14,737 bases of DNA. Origin: Candidatus Acidiferrum typicum (GTDB taxonomy: Bacteria; Acidobacteriota; Terriglobia; Acidiferrales; UBA7541). This document shows, in pieces, positions 1 through 5,559 of this stretch. The DNA is taken from positions 1 to 14,737 of the forward strand of contig DLMH01000175.1 of NCBI GenBank assembly GCA_002478115.1. Direction: 5' to 3'. Below the pieces are notes generated by a model. That model was not told where the DNA came from. It saw nothing but the letters and a program-made list of their open reading frames with translations, and did not search any database. Every line of letters starts with the position of its first letter. Positions within the stretch are counted from its first letter, which is position 1. The translations under genes were made by a program, and so were the position numbers.

Positions 1-239
1 CCGTCCGCCGCGTCCATTTTCTCAATACAGACGTTCCCCATATCGTTTTCCTGAGAGCAGCGGCGGTTCTTCTTCGTTGAACACTTGCGGCAGGCAAGGC
101 AGCCATGGATTTCGGCACCACCCAGTTCCACTAGTTCGGTTTCGATGCCTTCCTTTTTGAGTTCGCTCAGAGTGTAGCCGAGCAGAATTGCTGTATTCCC
201 GCCTCTGCGAGCACTACCGTTGAACGCAACAACCTTCAT
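1..239 (-). CDS. NAD(P)H-dependent FMN reductase / iron-sulfur flavoprotein family (3' end beyond window)
   Basis: The visible 79 codons begin MKVVAFNGSARRGGNT, a flavodoxin-fold strand followed by the GSxRxxxNT phosphate loop that binds FMN in this family. Cysteines 47, 50, 53 and 61 form a C-x2-C-x2-C-x7-C cluster, matching the compact cysteine motif described for Isf-type iron-sulfur flavoproteins (CX2CX2CX4-7C). A soluble flavoprotein carrying FMN and probably a [4Fe-4S] cluster, moving electrons from NAD(P)H or ferredoxin to an unknown acceptor, is therefore likely. The start ATG at 239 is preceded by GGAG four to five bases upstream. The C-terminal half lies left of the window, so dimer and acceptor contacts cannot be judged. 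If the cluster is not assembled, a plain NADPH-dependent FMN reductase is the alternative. Confidence 0.85.
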   Translation of the reverse strand, partial: MKVVAFNGSARRGGNTAILLGYTLSELKKEGIETELVELGGAEIHGCLACRKCSTKKNRRCSQENDMGNVCIEKMDAAD

Positions 240-363
240 GCCAGCTCCGTTTCGCAAGATCAAGTTAATAAACGCCCCTATTCTCTCGCAGTCGAGCAGC
301 CGACGCTACGTAGTTCTATGCTTCAGTTCCCGACGGCCAACGCGGCTGCGCCACACGTAGTAA

Positions 364-504
364 AAAGCACGGATAATATCTGTTTCCGGTGCCCACCGGA
401 GTGAACCTCGGCGCAGTGCTTCCAAGGTCGAGCGGAACGACCCATGCCCGTGCGGCTCCGGGAAAAAGTTCAAGCGTTGCTGCGGCAGGGTGACGGTTAA
501 CTGA
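364..504 (+). pseudogene. Orphan SEC-C zinc-motif fragment
   Basis: An open stretch between a TAA at 361 and a TGA at 502 ends in [19 protein letters not shown], a textbook SEC-C motif (C-x-C-x8-C-C zinc site) as found at the C-terminus of SecA and in many small SEC-C proteins. No ATG, GTG or TTG precedes it in this frame. The adjacent frame has a GTG at 389, so a lost base could have separated start and motif. I read it as the 3' remnant of a SEC-C gene, although a gene using a rare start codon is not excluded. The zinc ligands themselves are intact. Confidence 0.6.
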
Positions 505-567
505 GCGCCCGTTCGTTCAGTTCCATGAGGCTATTCCGCACGAACGAAGGTACGGTCTTGCAGGGCG

Positions 568-993
568 ATGGGCGCATCTGCTATCCATGTCCGGTGTATG
601 GAAGAACTCACGAAAGATGCCGTCCGCGAGATTGAACAGATCCATTCAAGCTGGATCGAGTTCGAAGTCGCTGGAGATGATCACAACTTGATGGCGTTGT
701 GCGCTGATGACGTCGAGTTGTGGCCGCCTGACGCGCAGCCTCTGCTTGGACGCGCAGCGGTTTCGGCGCAGATGGCGCACGGGACAACGAGAATTCACTG
801 CATTGAGATTACCGATCGTCGTATTCGAGGTTCAAACGAAATTGCTTACTTGACCGCAAGCTACAAAACCACGTTTTCCTCGGCGGAAGACTCCACTCCT
901 AGACAAGCCCTCGGAAACCATCTGTGGATACTGCGAAAGCGGGCCGGTACGTGGGTTGCTACTCTCGTGAGCTGGTCATTGTGGGCCCCGTGA
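568..993 (+). CDS. SnoaL-like / DUF4440 (NTF2-fold) protein
   Basis: The protein of 141 residues (131 if the second ATG at 598 is used) has the layout of the SnoaL/DUF4440 NTF2-like superfamily: an N-terminal helix (VREIEQIHSSWIEFEVAGD), the typical 'ALCADDVELWPPDAQPLLGRAAV' segment, then beta strands ending in a Trp-rich strand (NHLWILRKRAGTWVATLVSWS). Such proteins are small cytoplasmic cone-shaped barrels that act as isomerases, hydrolases or ligand binders. No catalytic assignment is possible here. Both candidate starts have weak ribosome sites. The start at 598 (MEELTKD) fits the usual N-terminus of the family better, while 568 gives the longest frame. It has no same-strand neighbour that looks functional, so it is probably a single-gene unit. 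Confidence 0.75.
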   Translation: MGASAIHVRCMEELTKDAVREIEQIHSSWIEFEVAGDDHNLMALCADDVELWPPDAQPLLGRAAVSAQMAHGTTRIHCIEITDRRIRGSNEIAYLTASYKTTFSSAEDSTPRQALGNHLWILRKRAGTWVATLVSWSLWAP

Positions 994-1015
994 GAATTCA
1001 ACGCAGGCTTGCCGG

Positions 1016-1120
1016 TTAGTTTTGCATCTTCGATTTCGCCTCGGCTTGTAGACAAGACACAAAGACCGTCGCGATGGAAAGAACGAGCATCACGGCAGTC
1101 GTTACCCGTAGTCTGACCAT
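1016..1120 (-). CDS. Small secreted or membrane peptide, 34 aa
   Basis: This frame encodes 34 residues: a basic N-terminus (MVRLR), a hydrophobic core of about 18 residues (VTTAVMLVLSIATVFVSC) and an A-E-A cleavage-like site followed by a short polar tail KSKMQN. The start ATG at 1120 has GAGGAG seven bases upstream. The overlapping ATGs in the other frame sit directly against that site and are badly placed. It is divergent from the gene starting at 1178, with 57 bp between the two starts. Cleavage at AEA would leave a peptide of only about 7 residues, so a membrane-anchored small protein is equally likely. It could also be a chance hydrophobic ORF, but ribosome site and signal-peptide order agree well. 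Confidence 0.45.
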   Translation of the reverse strand: MVRLRVTTAVMLVLSIATVFVSCLQAEAKSKMQN

Positions 1121-1150
1121 TCATCATCTCCTCGGAGCCTCGGTTGCCGA

Positions 1151-1162
1151 GCAAACGTTTGC
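1151..1162. promoter_or_regulatory. Perfect 12-bp palindrome, candidate operator
   Basis: GCAAACGTTTGC is perfectly self-complementary and lies between the divergent starts at 1120 and 1178, 15 bases before the latter. Its position in a short divergent intergenic gap is typical of a dimeric repressor site. No regulator is identified. Confidence 0.3.
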
Positions 1163-1177
1163 GTAAGAGGTTTCGGC

Positions 1178-1423
1178 ATGAAGCGCAGACAGGGATACAA
1201 AAGCTACGTTATCGTGGCACGATCATACGAGCTACAGGATGGGGGATTCTCGGCGGAATTCTCCGTCGAGGAGCATGAGACGGATGGGTTCATGGAAACT
1301 GAATTCTTTCTGCCAGACGCATTCCCCACGCAGCAGGAGTCCGCAATTGAGGCAGCAATTCGGGCTGGACGACAGAAGATCGATATGGGTTTCGAACGGG
1401 GATCGGCAGTTGTGAACGGCTGA
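1178..1423 (+). CDS. Conserved-looking hypothetical protein, 81 aa
   Basis: I do not recognise this family by name. The protein starts MKRRQGYKSYVIVARSYEL, has a two-strand beta-like N-terminal half (YVIVARSYEL..GFSAEFSVEEHE) and ends in an amphipathic helix (ESAIEAAIRAGRQKIDMGF). This resembles small alpha/beta proteins in which a beta sheet is followed by an 'AI..A...G...ID' helix. AAGAGG lies seven bases before the ATG, a good ribosome site. The opposite strand is also open here, but only because of a frameshift in the gene ending at 1436, so this strand is taken as the coding one. No signal peptide and no cysteines are seen, so it is presumably cytoplasmic. Confidence 0.65.
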   Translation: MKRRQGYKSYVIVARSYELQDGGFSAEFSVEEHETDGFMETEFFLPDAFPTQQESAIEAAIRAGRQKIDMGFERGSAVVNG

Positions 1424-1435
1424 TTTTTTCGGGGC

Positions 1436-2046
1436 CTAAGCTGCTTCCGCAAGCATCTCAACGTCGAACTTAGAAGCTCTTCCGGGGTGAGCGGCGAGCG
1501 ATCATCACGTTCGATTTGTTCACCGATCTTTTGCTGAATCTCGTCCTGAAAAGCCTCTTGCTCCTCTGGAGTGCCATTCAGGAATATCGACCACGCCCTC
1601 GGGTCCTGCTCCTTGCCATATTCCTCGTAGGCTTGGTCGATCACCTTATTGATTTCGTCCTGCCCAAGAATCTCGCCGATACGTCCAACACGACGCCGGG
1701 CGAATGCGTCGAGCCGCCATTCTGAGCTTCCCGTCTGTGTGTAGAGGAAGTAGTCGAAACTGAGGTCGAGTGCGATCGTCGCCCAATATTTTGCGAGCTG
1801 GATCAGTTCATATCGTGTGGGTAGGAACTCCGGCATCACAGCCGAGTTGGGGCCGTTCACTTCGTCCACGGAGCCAACGGTAAACCTTTCATCGCCCCAG
1901 AAGCCGAGGCCCTCGCTATCAGGACATGCTTTGCGTTTGTTAGTCGTAGTAGCTTTCCGCCACTCGTCTAGACTCATGTCAGACAGAAATGCGGCAACTT
2001 CTTCAGGCGATTCGATTACTTCTTGCTTTGTAGCATCATTTTCCAT
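1436..2046 (-). pseudogene. Unknown acidic protein, 3' frameshift near its C-terminus
   Basis: The ATG at 2046 has GGAG about seven bases upstream. Residues 1-192 read as a normal acidic, helix-rich cytoplasmic protein (MENDATKQEVIESPEEVAAF at the start, an aromatic-rich middle SFDYFLYTQTGSSEW, and a charged 'PLTPEELL' near the end) with no domain I can name. After codon CTA at 1473-1471 the frame runs on through the antisense of the gene at 1178-1423, giving a low-complexity Ser/Arg/Cys tail that looks non-coding. If one A is restored in the A-run at about 1470, the reading becomes K-FDVEMLAEAA and stops at TAG 1438-1436, a natural C-terminus of about 203 residues. This is either a recent one-base deletion or an assembly error. 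The gene downstream of 2302-2769 on the same strand may share its transcript. Confidence 0.6.
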
Positions 2047-2109
2047 TTTTTTCTCCAGCGAAAATCATTCGCACTGCACTACTGCCTTAGCAATACCGAG
2101 TTCCCGACC

Positions 2110-2199
2110 TCAACGTCCGCAGGCCCCAAGCTCAGTGGCAACTTGCTCGACATCCAATTCCACTTCTGGCTCGGGAAGCCCTGTTTGTGGCTCGGCCAA
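2110..2199 (-). CDS. Possible small acidic ORF (29 aa, TTG start)
   Basis: Between the genes ending at 2302 and starting at 2046 an open frame reads MAEPQTGLPEPEVELDVEQV and continues to a TGA at 2112-2110. The TTG at 2199 is preceded by GGAGAG three bases upstream. The composition (acidic, Val/Glu/Leu rich) looks coding, and the frame stays open upstream to 2249, so it may also be the tail of a decayed gene. The evidence is thin: there is no recognised family and the start is non-ATG. Confidence 0.25.
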   Translation of the reverse strand: MAEPQTGLPEPEVELDVEQVATELGACGR

Positions 2200-2301
2200 G
2201 ATCTCTCCGCGGAGGACTCCGGCGCCACAGTCTGCTACTGGCGATCTAAATTATTTCGGTCGCTCTACCCCTTCACTGCGGGTTGTAAAGCTGCTCCCCA
2301 C

Positions 2302-2769
2302 TTAGCACGTTTCTCTAGTTTCCCCCCCCCGAGTTTCCATGCGTTCGCTAATTTCATCGGCTACATTAGACAGAGCCGATTCGACCGTGTTGTCATCGGT
2401 AAATAAGTTGGCCTCACGGATGAGTTGGATGATTTCATCTGTGGTCTGCTCACGAGCCCATTCTGCGTGGCGTACAAGCCGCAGTTCCTCCTCCGTAAAA
2501 TGGCGGCGCGGAAAGCACCAGTAGCACCACGAATCGCACCCCATGAAATACTGCTCGCCATCGTTAAATGGACTTCCGATGGCGACCCAATGGGCGGGTT
2601 GATTACATTCGCGGCACCTTGCCTGTTCCCACATCTGACCTTCAGAAGCCAGCGGCCAGCAGAAGCGAATGGCTCCCATCTCGTCCTCCAATTGCCTTGG
2701 TTCCTGCCACTGAATCTCATCCTGCTTGCAGATCGGCTGCTGGGGACGTTCAAAATATATTTCTTTCAT
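2302..2769 (-). CDS. Putative zinc-binding protein of unknown function, 155 aa
   Basis: The start is placed at the ATG at 2769 (MKEIYFERP) because AGGAGG lies nine bases upstream; the in-frame TTG at 2778 would abut it. Cysteines 52 and 55 (ARCRECNQ) together with 78, 82, 85 and His90 (GCDSWCYWCFPRRH) make a plausible zinc ribbon or treble-clef site. The N-terminal third is acidic and Trp/Gln-rich and the C-terminal third is helical (TDEIIQLIREANLF). No named domain is recognised. Such small zinc proteins are common in phage-derived and plasmid-derived DNA, which fits the integrase-linked setting. A run of nine G (sense strand) five to seven codons before the stop encodes RGG and makes the exact C-terminus sensitive to indels. 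Confidence 0.6.
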   Translation of the reverse strand: MKEIYFERPQQPICKQDEIQWQEPRQLEDEMGAIRFCWPLASEGQMWEQARCRECNQPAHWVAIGSPFNDGEQYFMGCDSWCYWCFPRRHFTEEELRLVRHAEWAREQTTDEIIQLIREANLFTDDNTVESALSNVADEISERMETRGGETRETC

Positions 2770-2791
2770 GACTAACAACCTCCTAGAAATC

Positions 2792-2828
2792 GGGCCGTGA
2801 GTTCCTGTTGCCAGTCAGCACACGGCCC
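2792..2828. repeat. Inverted repeat in the leader of the zinc-protein gene
   Basis: GGGCCGTG at 2792-2799 and CACGGCCC at 2821-2828 form a perfect 8-bp stem around 21 bases. It lies 23 bases upstream of the ATG at 2769, just beyond the AGGAGG site, so it would fold in the 5' untranslated leader. An operator or an RNA control element is possible. It has no U-tract, so it is not a standard terminator. Confidence 0.4.
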
Positions 2829-3189
2829 AAGCGAACAAACAACCGACCTAACCTAATCTGTGGGGCTGTCGGGTTATCCCGAATGAATCAGCACCACATT
2901 CTCTTAATACTGATTCCGCCAGAAAACCCGCAGATAATTTTCGGAAAAGCAGAGCCTCTGCCCACCCCAAATGGATTTCAGAAGCTACGTCACGAAAAGA
3001 ATTTCGAATACGTGTATTTCAAGAAAACCGACTATGAGGTTCTTTGATTGAACGGACCTTCGGCGCGACGGCAACGAAGATTTTAGATGGGGCGGGTTCT
3101 TCCTTTTCTTACCCCCGCCCCACAGCCCTTAATAAGGCTGAAATGAAAAAGAGAGGAATGGGCTGAAATCAACAAAATGGGTAAGAATC
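2829..3189. other. Intergenic stretch with one weak ORF and a strong hairpin
   Basis: No confident gene lies between the divergent genes at 2769 and 3190. A plus-strand frame from ATG 2883 to TGA 3047 encodes 54 residues ending in a charged, coding-looking tail (FQKLRHEKNFEYVYFKKTDY) but has no ribosome site. A small palindrome CGGGTTATCCCG lies at about 2869-2880. The repeat GGCTGAAAT occurs twice just before the primase gene (about 3137 and 3162). Confidence 0.35.
3088..3122. repeat. GC-rich hairpin upstream of the primase-like gene
   Basis: TGGGGCGGG (3088-3096) pairs perfectly with CCCGCCCCA (3114-3122) around 17 pyrimidine-rich bases. No U-run follows on either strand, so an intrinsic terminator is not supported. 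A leader structure or a protein-binding or replication-initiator site are alternatives, the latter because primase genes often sit beside origins. Confidence 0.4.
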
Positions 3190-4488
3190 ATGGACTTTCA
3201 GGAAATTTCAATACTCGCTAACCAAGGTGTGATCTTTGTCGGCACATCCCTTGGCAAAACTCGCTCCGACTGGAGCGAATGGCAGCACAAGGGCACAGAC
3301 AACATCAGCAAACTTAAGGAATGGGCAGACAGTGGATACGACCTCGTGGCTGTGGCTACCCATGGTCACCAATTCATGATCGACAAGGACGATCCTGCGG
3401 TCTGCAAGGCAATGGGGATGCCCGAGCCATTCCTGACCGAGACCTACACCGATGACACCCCGTCTGGAGGAGAGCACCAGTACGGGCTCCACGACGCAGT
3501 GACCGAATCGCTTGGCAACCTTGTTGTGGTCTACGCCGAGCCGGGCAATCCCAAGTCAAAGAAGATTCTTGAACTCAAACTGAACGGAGCGAATTCCGTT
3601 GCGGCTCCTACGACCGTGCGGTCGGGTCAGCCCGGCAAATGTGATGGCGTCTACAAGCCTCGCGATCAGAAGAGACTCGCCAAGGGCCTTAATCCTGAGT
3701 TCGTGGAATGGCTCCGCAAATACGGGACCTTTGTGGGTGCTCCGAAGGGTAAGGGAGCGGCGGGTCCAGCAAGGAAGTTCCACCCAGACTTCGAGCTTGA
3801 CGATCACCTTGAGCACAACAAGGCAGGTGAAGCGTTTTCCTACAACAAGGATGGGGCATTGCACGTGGTTTCCAACACATGTCCCCTGAACGATGGAACG
3901 CACCGCAGTGGCGATGAGAAGCAGCACATTAGGGATCGAGTCACCGAGTTCATCTACGGCAAGAACGGCTGGGGCTTCTCCTGCGTCGTCTGCAACGTCT
4001 TTACCAAGGCCGAGTTCGAGCAGAAGATGCTGGAGCTTGACCTCGAGTGGGAGCCTTATCCGTATTTCGTGTATGAGGATGGCCGTCTCCAGCTTGTGCA
4101 CGATCACGTGCTCGTTACCGTCTTCGACGGTCGGCAGCAAAATTTCCAGACGGTCAATCAATTCTTTCCAGAGTGTCTTTTTGCTTTTCTCTTTCGGGTC
4201 GGCGAGAAGCCGTTTGATCGTGGAGAGAGAACCAATTGCCTTTTTCTTACTCTCGACCCACTTCTGCCATGTCAGTCCCTTCGGTGTGTCGGGCAGATCG
4301 GTACGCTTGCCCTGAGCGGAAAGACGTTCTCGCATCTCAGTGACGAATACACGGAGACGTTCCTTGTTCTTCAGCATCGCTACGTTGTCGCTTTTGTAGG
4401 CGTCGATTCCGCTGGCAATCATCGCGTCGAGTTCGGTGAACGACATTGCCGCCGCGATATCGGCGAACTTTGGCTCAAGGTGAGCTGA
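3190..4488 (+). pseudogene. PrimPol-type (archaeo-eukaryotic) primase-polymerase, C-terminally truncated
   Basis: Residues 1-180 match the layout of plasmid and phage 'bifunctional DNA primase/polymerase' domains: a hydrophobic strand plus D-x-D (FMIDKDD, Asp65/Asp67), then SGGEHQY (Ser92, His96), then a third acidic/basic strand (KKILELKLNGANSVAAPT, Glu128/Lys130). These correspond to AEP motifs I-III for metal and nucleotide binding. Residues 229-275 carry a zinc-type segment NTCPLND..H...WGFSCVVCN (Cys231, His238, Cys265, Cys268) as seen C-terminal to such primases. Such proteins normally continue into a helicase domain. Here, from about residue 300 (near 4100), the frame is merely the antisense of an opposing gene, so the helicase part is missing and the native stop is lost. 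The ATG at 3190 has only a weak ribosome site. Confidence 0.65.
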
Positions 4489-4551
4489 AGTGTCGGGTTG
4501 GGCTTTGATGGCGGTGCTTAGCATCGAGTCTCCCTTGGTCCTAGCCTCCAT
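4096..4551 (-). pseudogene. Unknown phage-type protein (DUF3102-like feel), 3' truncated
   Basis: The frame reads MLSTAIKAQPDTSAHLEPKF and continues as a clearly coding, helical, Lys/Glu-rich protein (ERLRVFVTEMRERLSAQGKR...LTWQKWVESKKKAIGSLSTI). The ATG at 4524 is preceded by GGGAG five to six bases upstream and is the likelier start; the ATG at 4551 also has an AGGA. The 'GLTWQKWVESKK...GSLSTIKRLLA' segment recalls the helical DNA-associated DUF3102-like proteins of mobile elements, but I am not certain. Past about 4096 the frame stays open only as the antisense of the primase gene, down to 3556, so the natural C-terminus is gone. The protein converges on, and joins, the truncated primase. 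Confidence 0.55.
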
Positions 4552-4722
4552 GAGTTCCTAATACGAGGTTTTTGGACGAAGTCAGTCACTAATTCAGCTT
4601 TCTTCTGCTCAGGCACACGCCCGCCCTCTCGTGGGCACACGTATGTCCGCGTGGTTCAGTGCACAGATTGTTTGGGGATGTTCGCCTCAGTCAGCCTCAG
4701 CTTGCGGGCTGCCAGAAACGCC

Positions 4723-4824
4723 TTACGCCGCATTCATTGCGGGGTTCAGAGAGTGCCGAACCAGCACTACCGCTGGCAGAGATTCTTGATAGGACGGGCG
4801 TTGCACCCGATAATGCTCTGCCAA
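4723..4824 (-). CDS. Possible small ORF (33 aa, TTG start) within a structured region
   Basis: Directly after the stop of the ORF ending at 4836, AGGAG lies five bases before a TTG at 4824. The frame reads MAEHYRVQRPSYQESLPAVV and on to TAA at 4725-4723. The close spacing suggests translational coupling with the preceding ORF. The same stretch can form nested hairpins, so a non-coding RNA is an equal reading. No family is recognised. Confidence 0.25.
   Translation of the reverse strand: MAEHYRVQRPSYQESLPAVVLVRHSLNPAMNAA
4774..4823. repeat. Nested inverted repeats, structured RNA candidate
   Basis: TGGCAGAG (4774-4781) pairs with CTCTGCCA (4816-4823) and encloses a second hairpin, CGGGCG (4795-4800) with CACCCG (4804-4809), which pairs fully (with one G-U) only in minus-strand RNA. 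CCAGC/GCTGG and CCGCA/TGCGG hairpins lie next to it at about 4731-4775. A TATAAT hexamer on the minus strand lies at about 4834-4839. Confidence 0.4.
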
Positions 4825-4835
4825 TTACACTCCTA

Positions 4836-5075
4836 TTATACCGGCGAGCTCAGCGGAATCGCTAGGAATTCAAAGAATATAACCGCAATAAAATCAACTG
4901 CTTCCGGGCCTGTATTCGTCCGAGCCTTCCTTTTTTCAAAAAACTTCCGTAGCGCGGTTCTAGTTGCACCGGCTTTGGCGAGTAAGTTTGGAATTGTGCG
5001 TTTGCCCCAGACGCAACGAGTGTATCCTCCCGCCAAAAGAAAGACTTCTCCAATAAAGTCCGCGATTGCCACCAA
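4836..5075 (-). CDS. Hypothetical small membrane-type protein, up to 79 aa
   Basis: The frame from TTG 5075 or GTG 5072 reads VAIADFIGEVFLLAGGYTRC at its start, a basic middle (KRTIPNLLAKAGATRTALRKFFEKRKAR) and a hydrophobic C-terminus (AVDFIAVIFFEFLAIPL) that could be a membrane segment. Codon use looks reasonable, but there is no strong ribosome site and no ATG. It may form a two-ORF unit with the 33-residue frame that follows it. I do not recognise it, and a non-coding alternative remains open. Confidence 0.35.
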   Translation of the reverse strand: MVAIADFIGEVFLLAGGYTRCVWGKRTIPNLLAKAGATRTALRKFFEKRKARTNTGPEAVDFIAVIFFEFLAIPLSSPV

Positions 5076-5229
5076 AATCCAGTATTAGCACTCAGCAGCG
5101 AGCGTCGATGTGATCGGCACGGCCACGTTTCGATTCCCTAAGACGCCCGATGCGAAGCAGCATGGATGCCCAACGTCAGGATCGACGAGGACAATGGGGG
5201 TCCAGTTGAAACAGTGTGAGGCATGATGT

Positions 5230-5559
5230 TTGGACTCCTTCAAATCGCAGTTAAATTCCAATGAATCCACCCCTGAGCAGGGACCCTGCTCTCAATATGC
5301 ACAGGAGGAATACTTCGTGGACGCGGCTATTGCGGCCCGGTATCTCTCTTGCTCCCGCAAACATGTCCTTAGGCTTTCGGATCAGGGGCTAATTCCTGCC
5401 CATCCATTGCCCGGATCGACGCAGCGTCGGACATGGCGTTATTTGCTTACCGAACTTCATGCTTGGATGCTCGCTCGCTACAGCACCACGAGCATTGGCA
5501 AAACTGAACCCCATAGCCATACAATGCGGTCCGGCAGCCCCCGCAAAGGAGGCCGTTAA
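5230..5559 (+). CDS. Excisionase-like / MerR-type helix-turn-helix protein
   Basis: The core DAAIAARYLSCSRKHVLRLS followed by DQGLIPAHPLPG...RTWRYLLTELHAWM is a winged-helix HTH_17-type DNA-binding domain of the Xis/AlpA kind: helix, turn, recognition helix, then a small wing and an 'L..W' helix. Such proteins bend attachment-site DNA and direct excision, or regulate the integrase. The stop codon overlaps the ATG of the downstream integrase by one base (TAATG), so the two are translationally coupled. Two starts are possible. TTG at 5230 has GAGG eight to nine bases upstream and gives 109 aa. GTG at 5317 has AGGAGG eight bases upstream and gives 80 aa, but would remove the first strand (EEYFV), so the earlier start is kept. 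Confidence 0.75.
   Translation: MDSFKSQLNSNESTPEQGPCSQYAQEEYFVDAAIAARYLSCSRKHVLRLSDQGLIPAHPLPGSTQRRTWRYLLTELHAWMLARYSTTSIGKTEPHSHTMRSGSPRKGGR

Larger units (their letters stand above)
4552..5229. other. Region between the truncated gene pair and the excisionase-like gene
   Basis: Apart from the two weak minus-strand ORFs and the hairpins listed separately, no confident gene is visible in these 680 bases. From 5085 to 5229 both strands are open over short lengths without a good start, and nothing there could be recognised. Confidence 0.4.

Noticed and set aside
861..1154. Minus-strand ORF of 97 aa overlapping the SnoaL-like gene
   Set aside because: Its start codons abut the SD, the 3' half is antisense of a good gene, and the +1-shifted 34-aa frame explains the ribosome site better.
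2276..2295. GGGTTGTAAAG string recalling a 16S rRNA conserved segment
   Set aside because: It is a single short motif with no flanking rRNA sequence; chance match.
1817..2406. Plus-strand ORFs of 162 and 127 aa
   Set aside because: They are low-complexity Ser/Pro-rich shadows of the minus-strand genes, with no ribosome sites.
3088..3122. Intrinsic terminator reading of the GC hairpin
   Set aside because: There is no U-tract after the stem on either strand.
4740..4835. tRNA-like sequence on the minus strand (GTGTAATTGGCAGAGC … GGTTCGGCAC)
   Set aside because: D- and T-like motifs are present but the D-stem and acceptor do not pair and the anticodon loop is wrong. It is kept only as a structured-RNA candidate.
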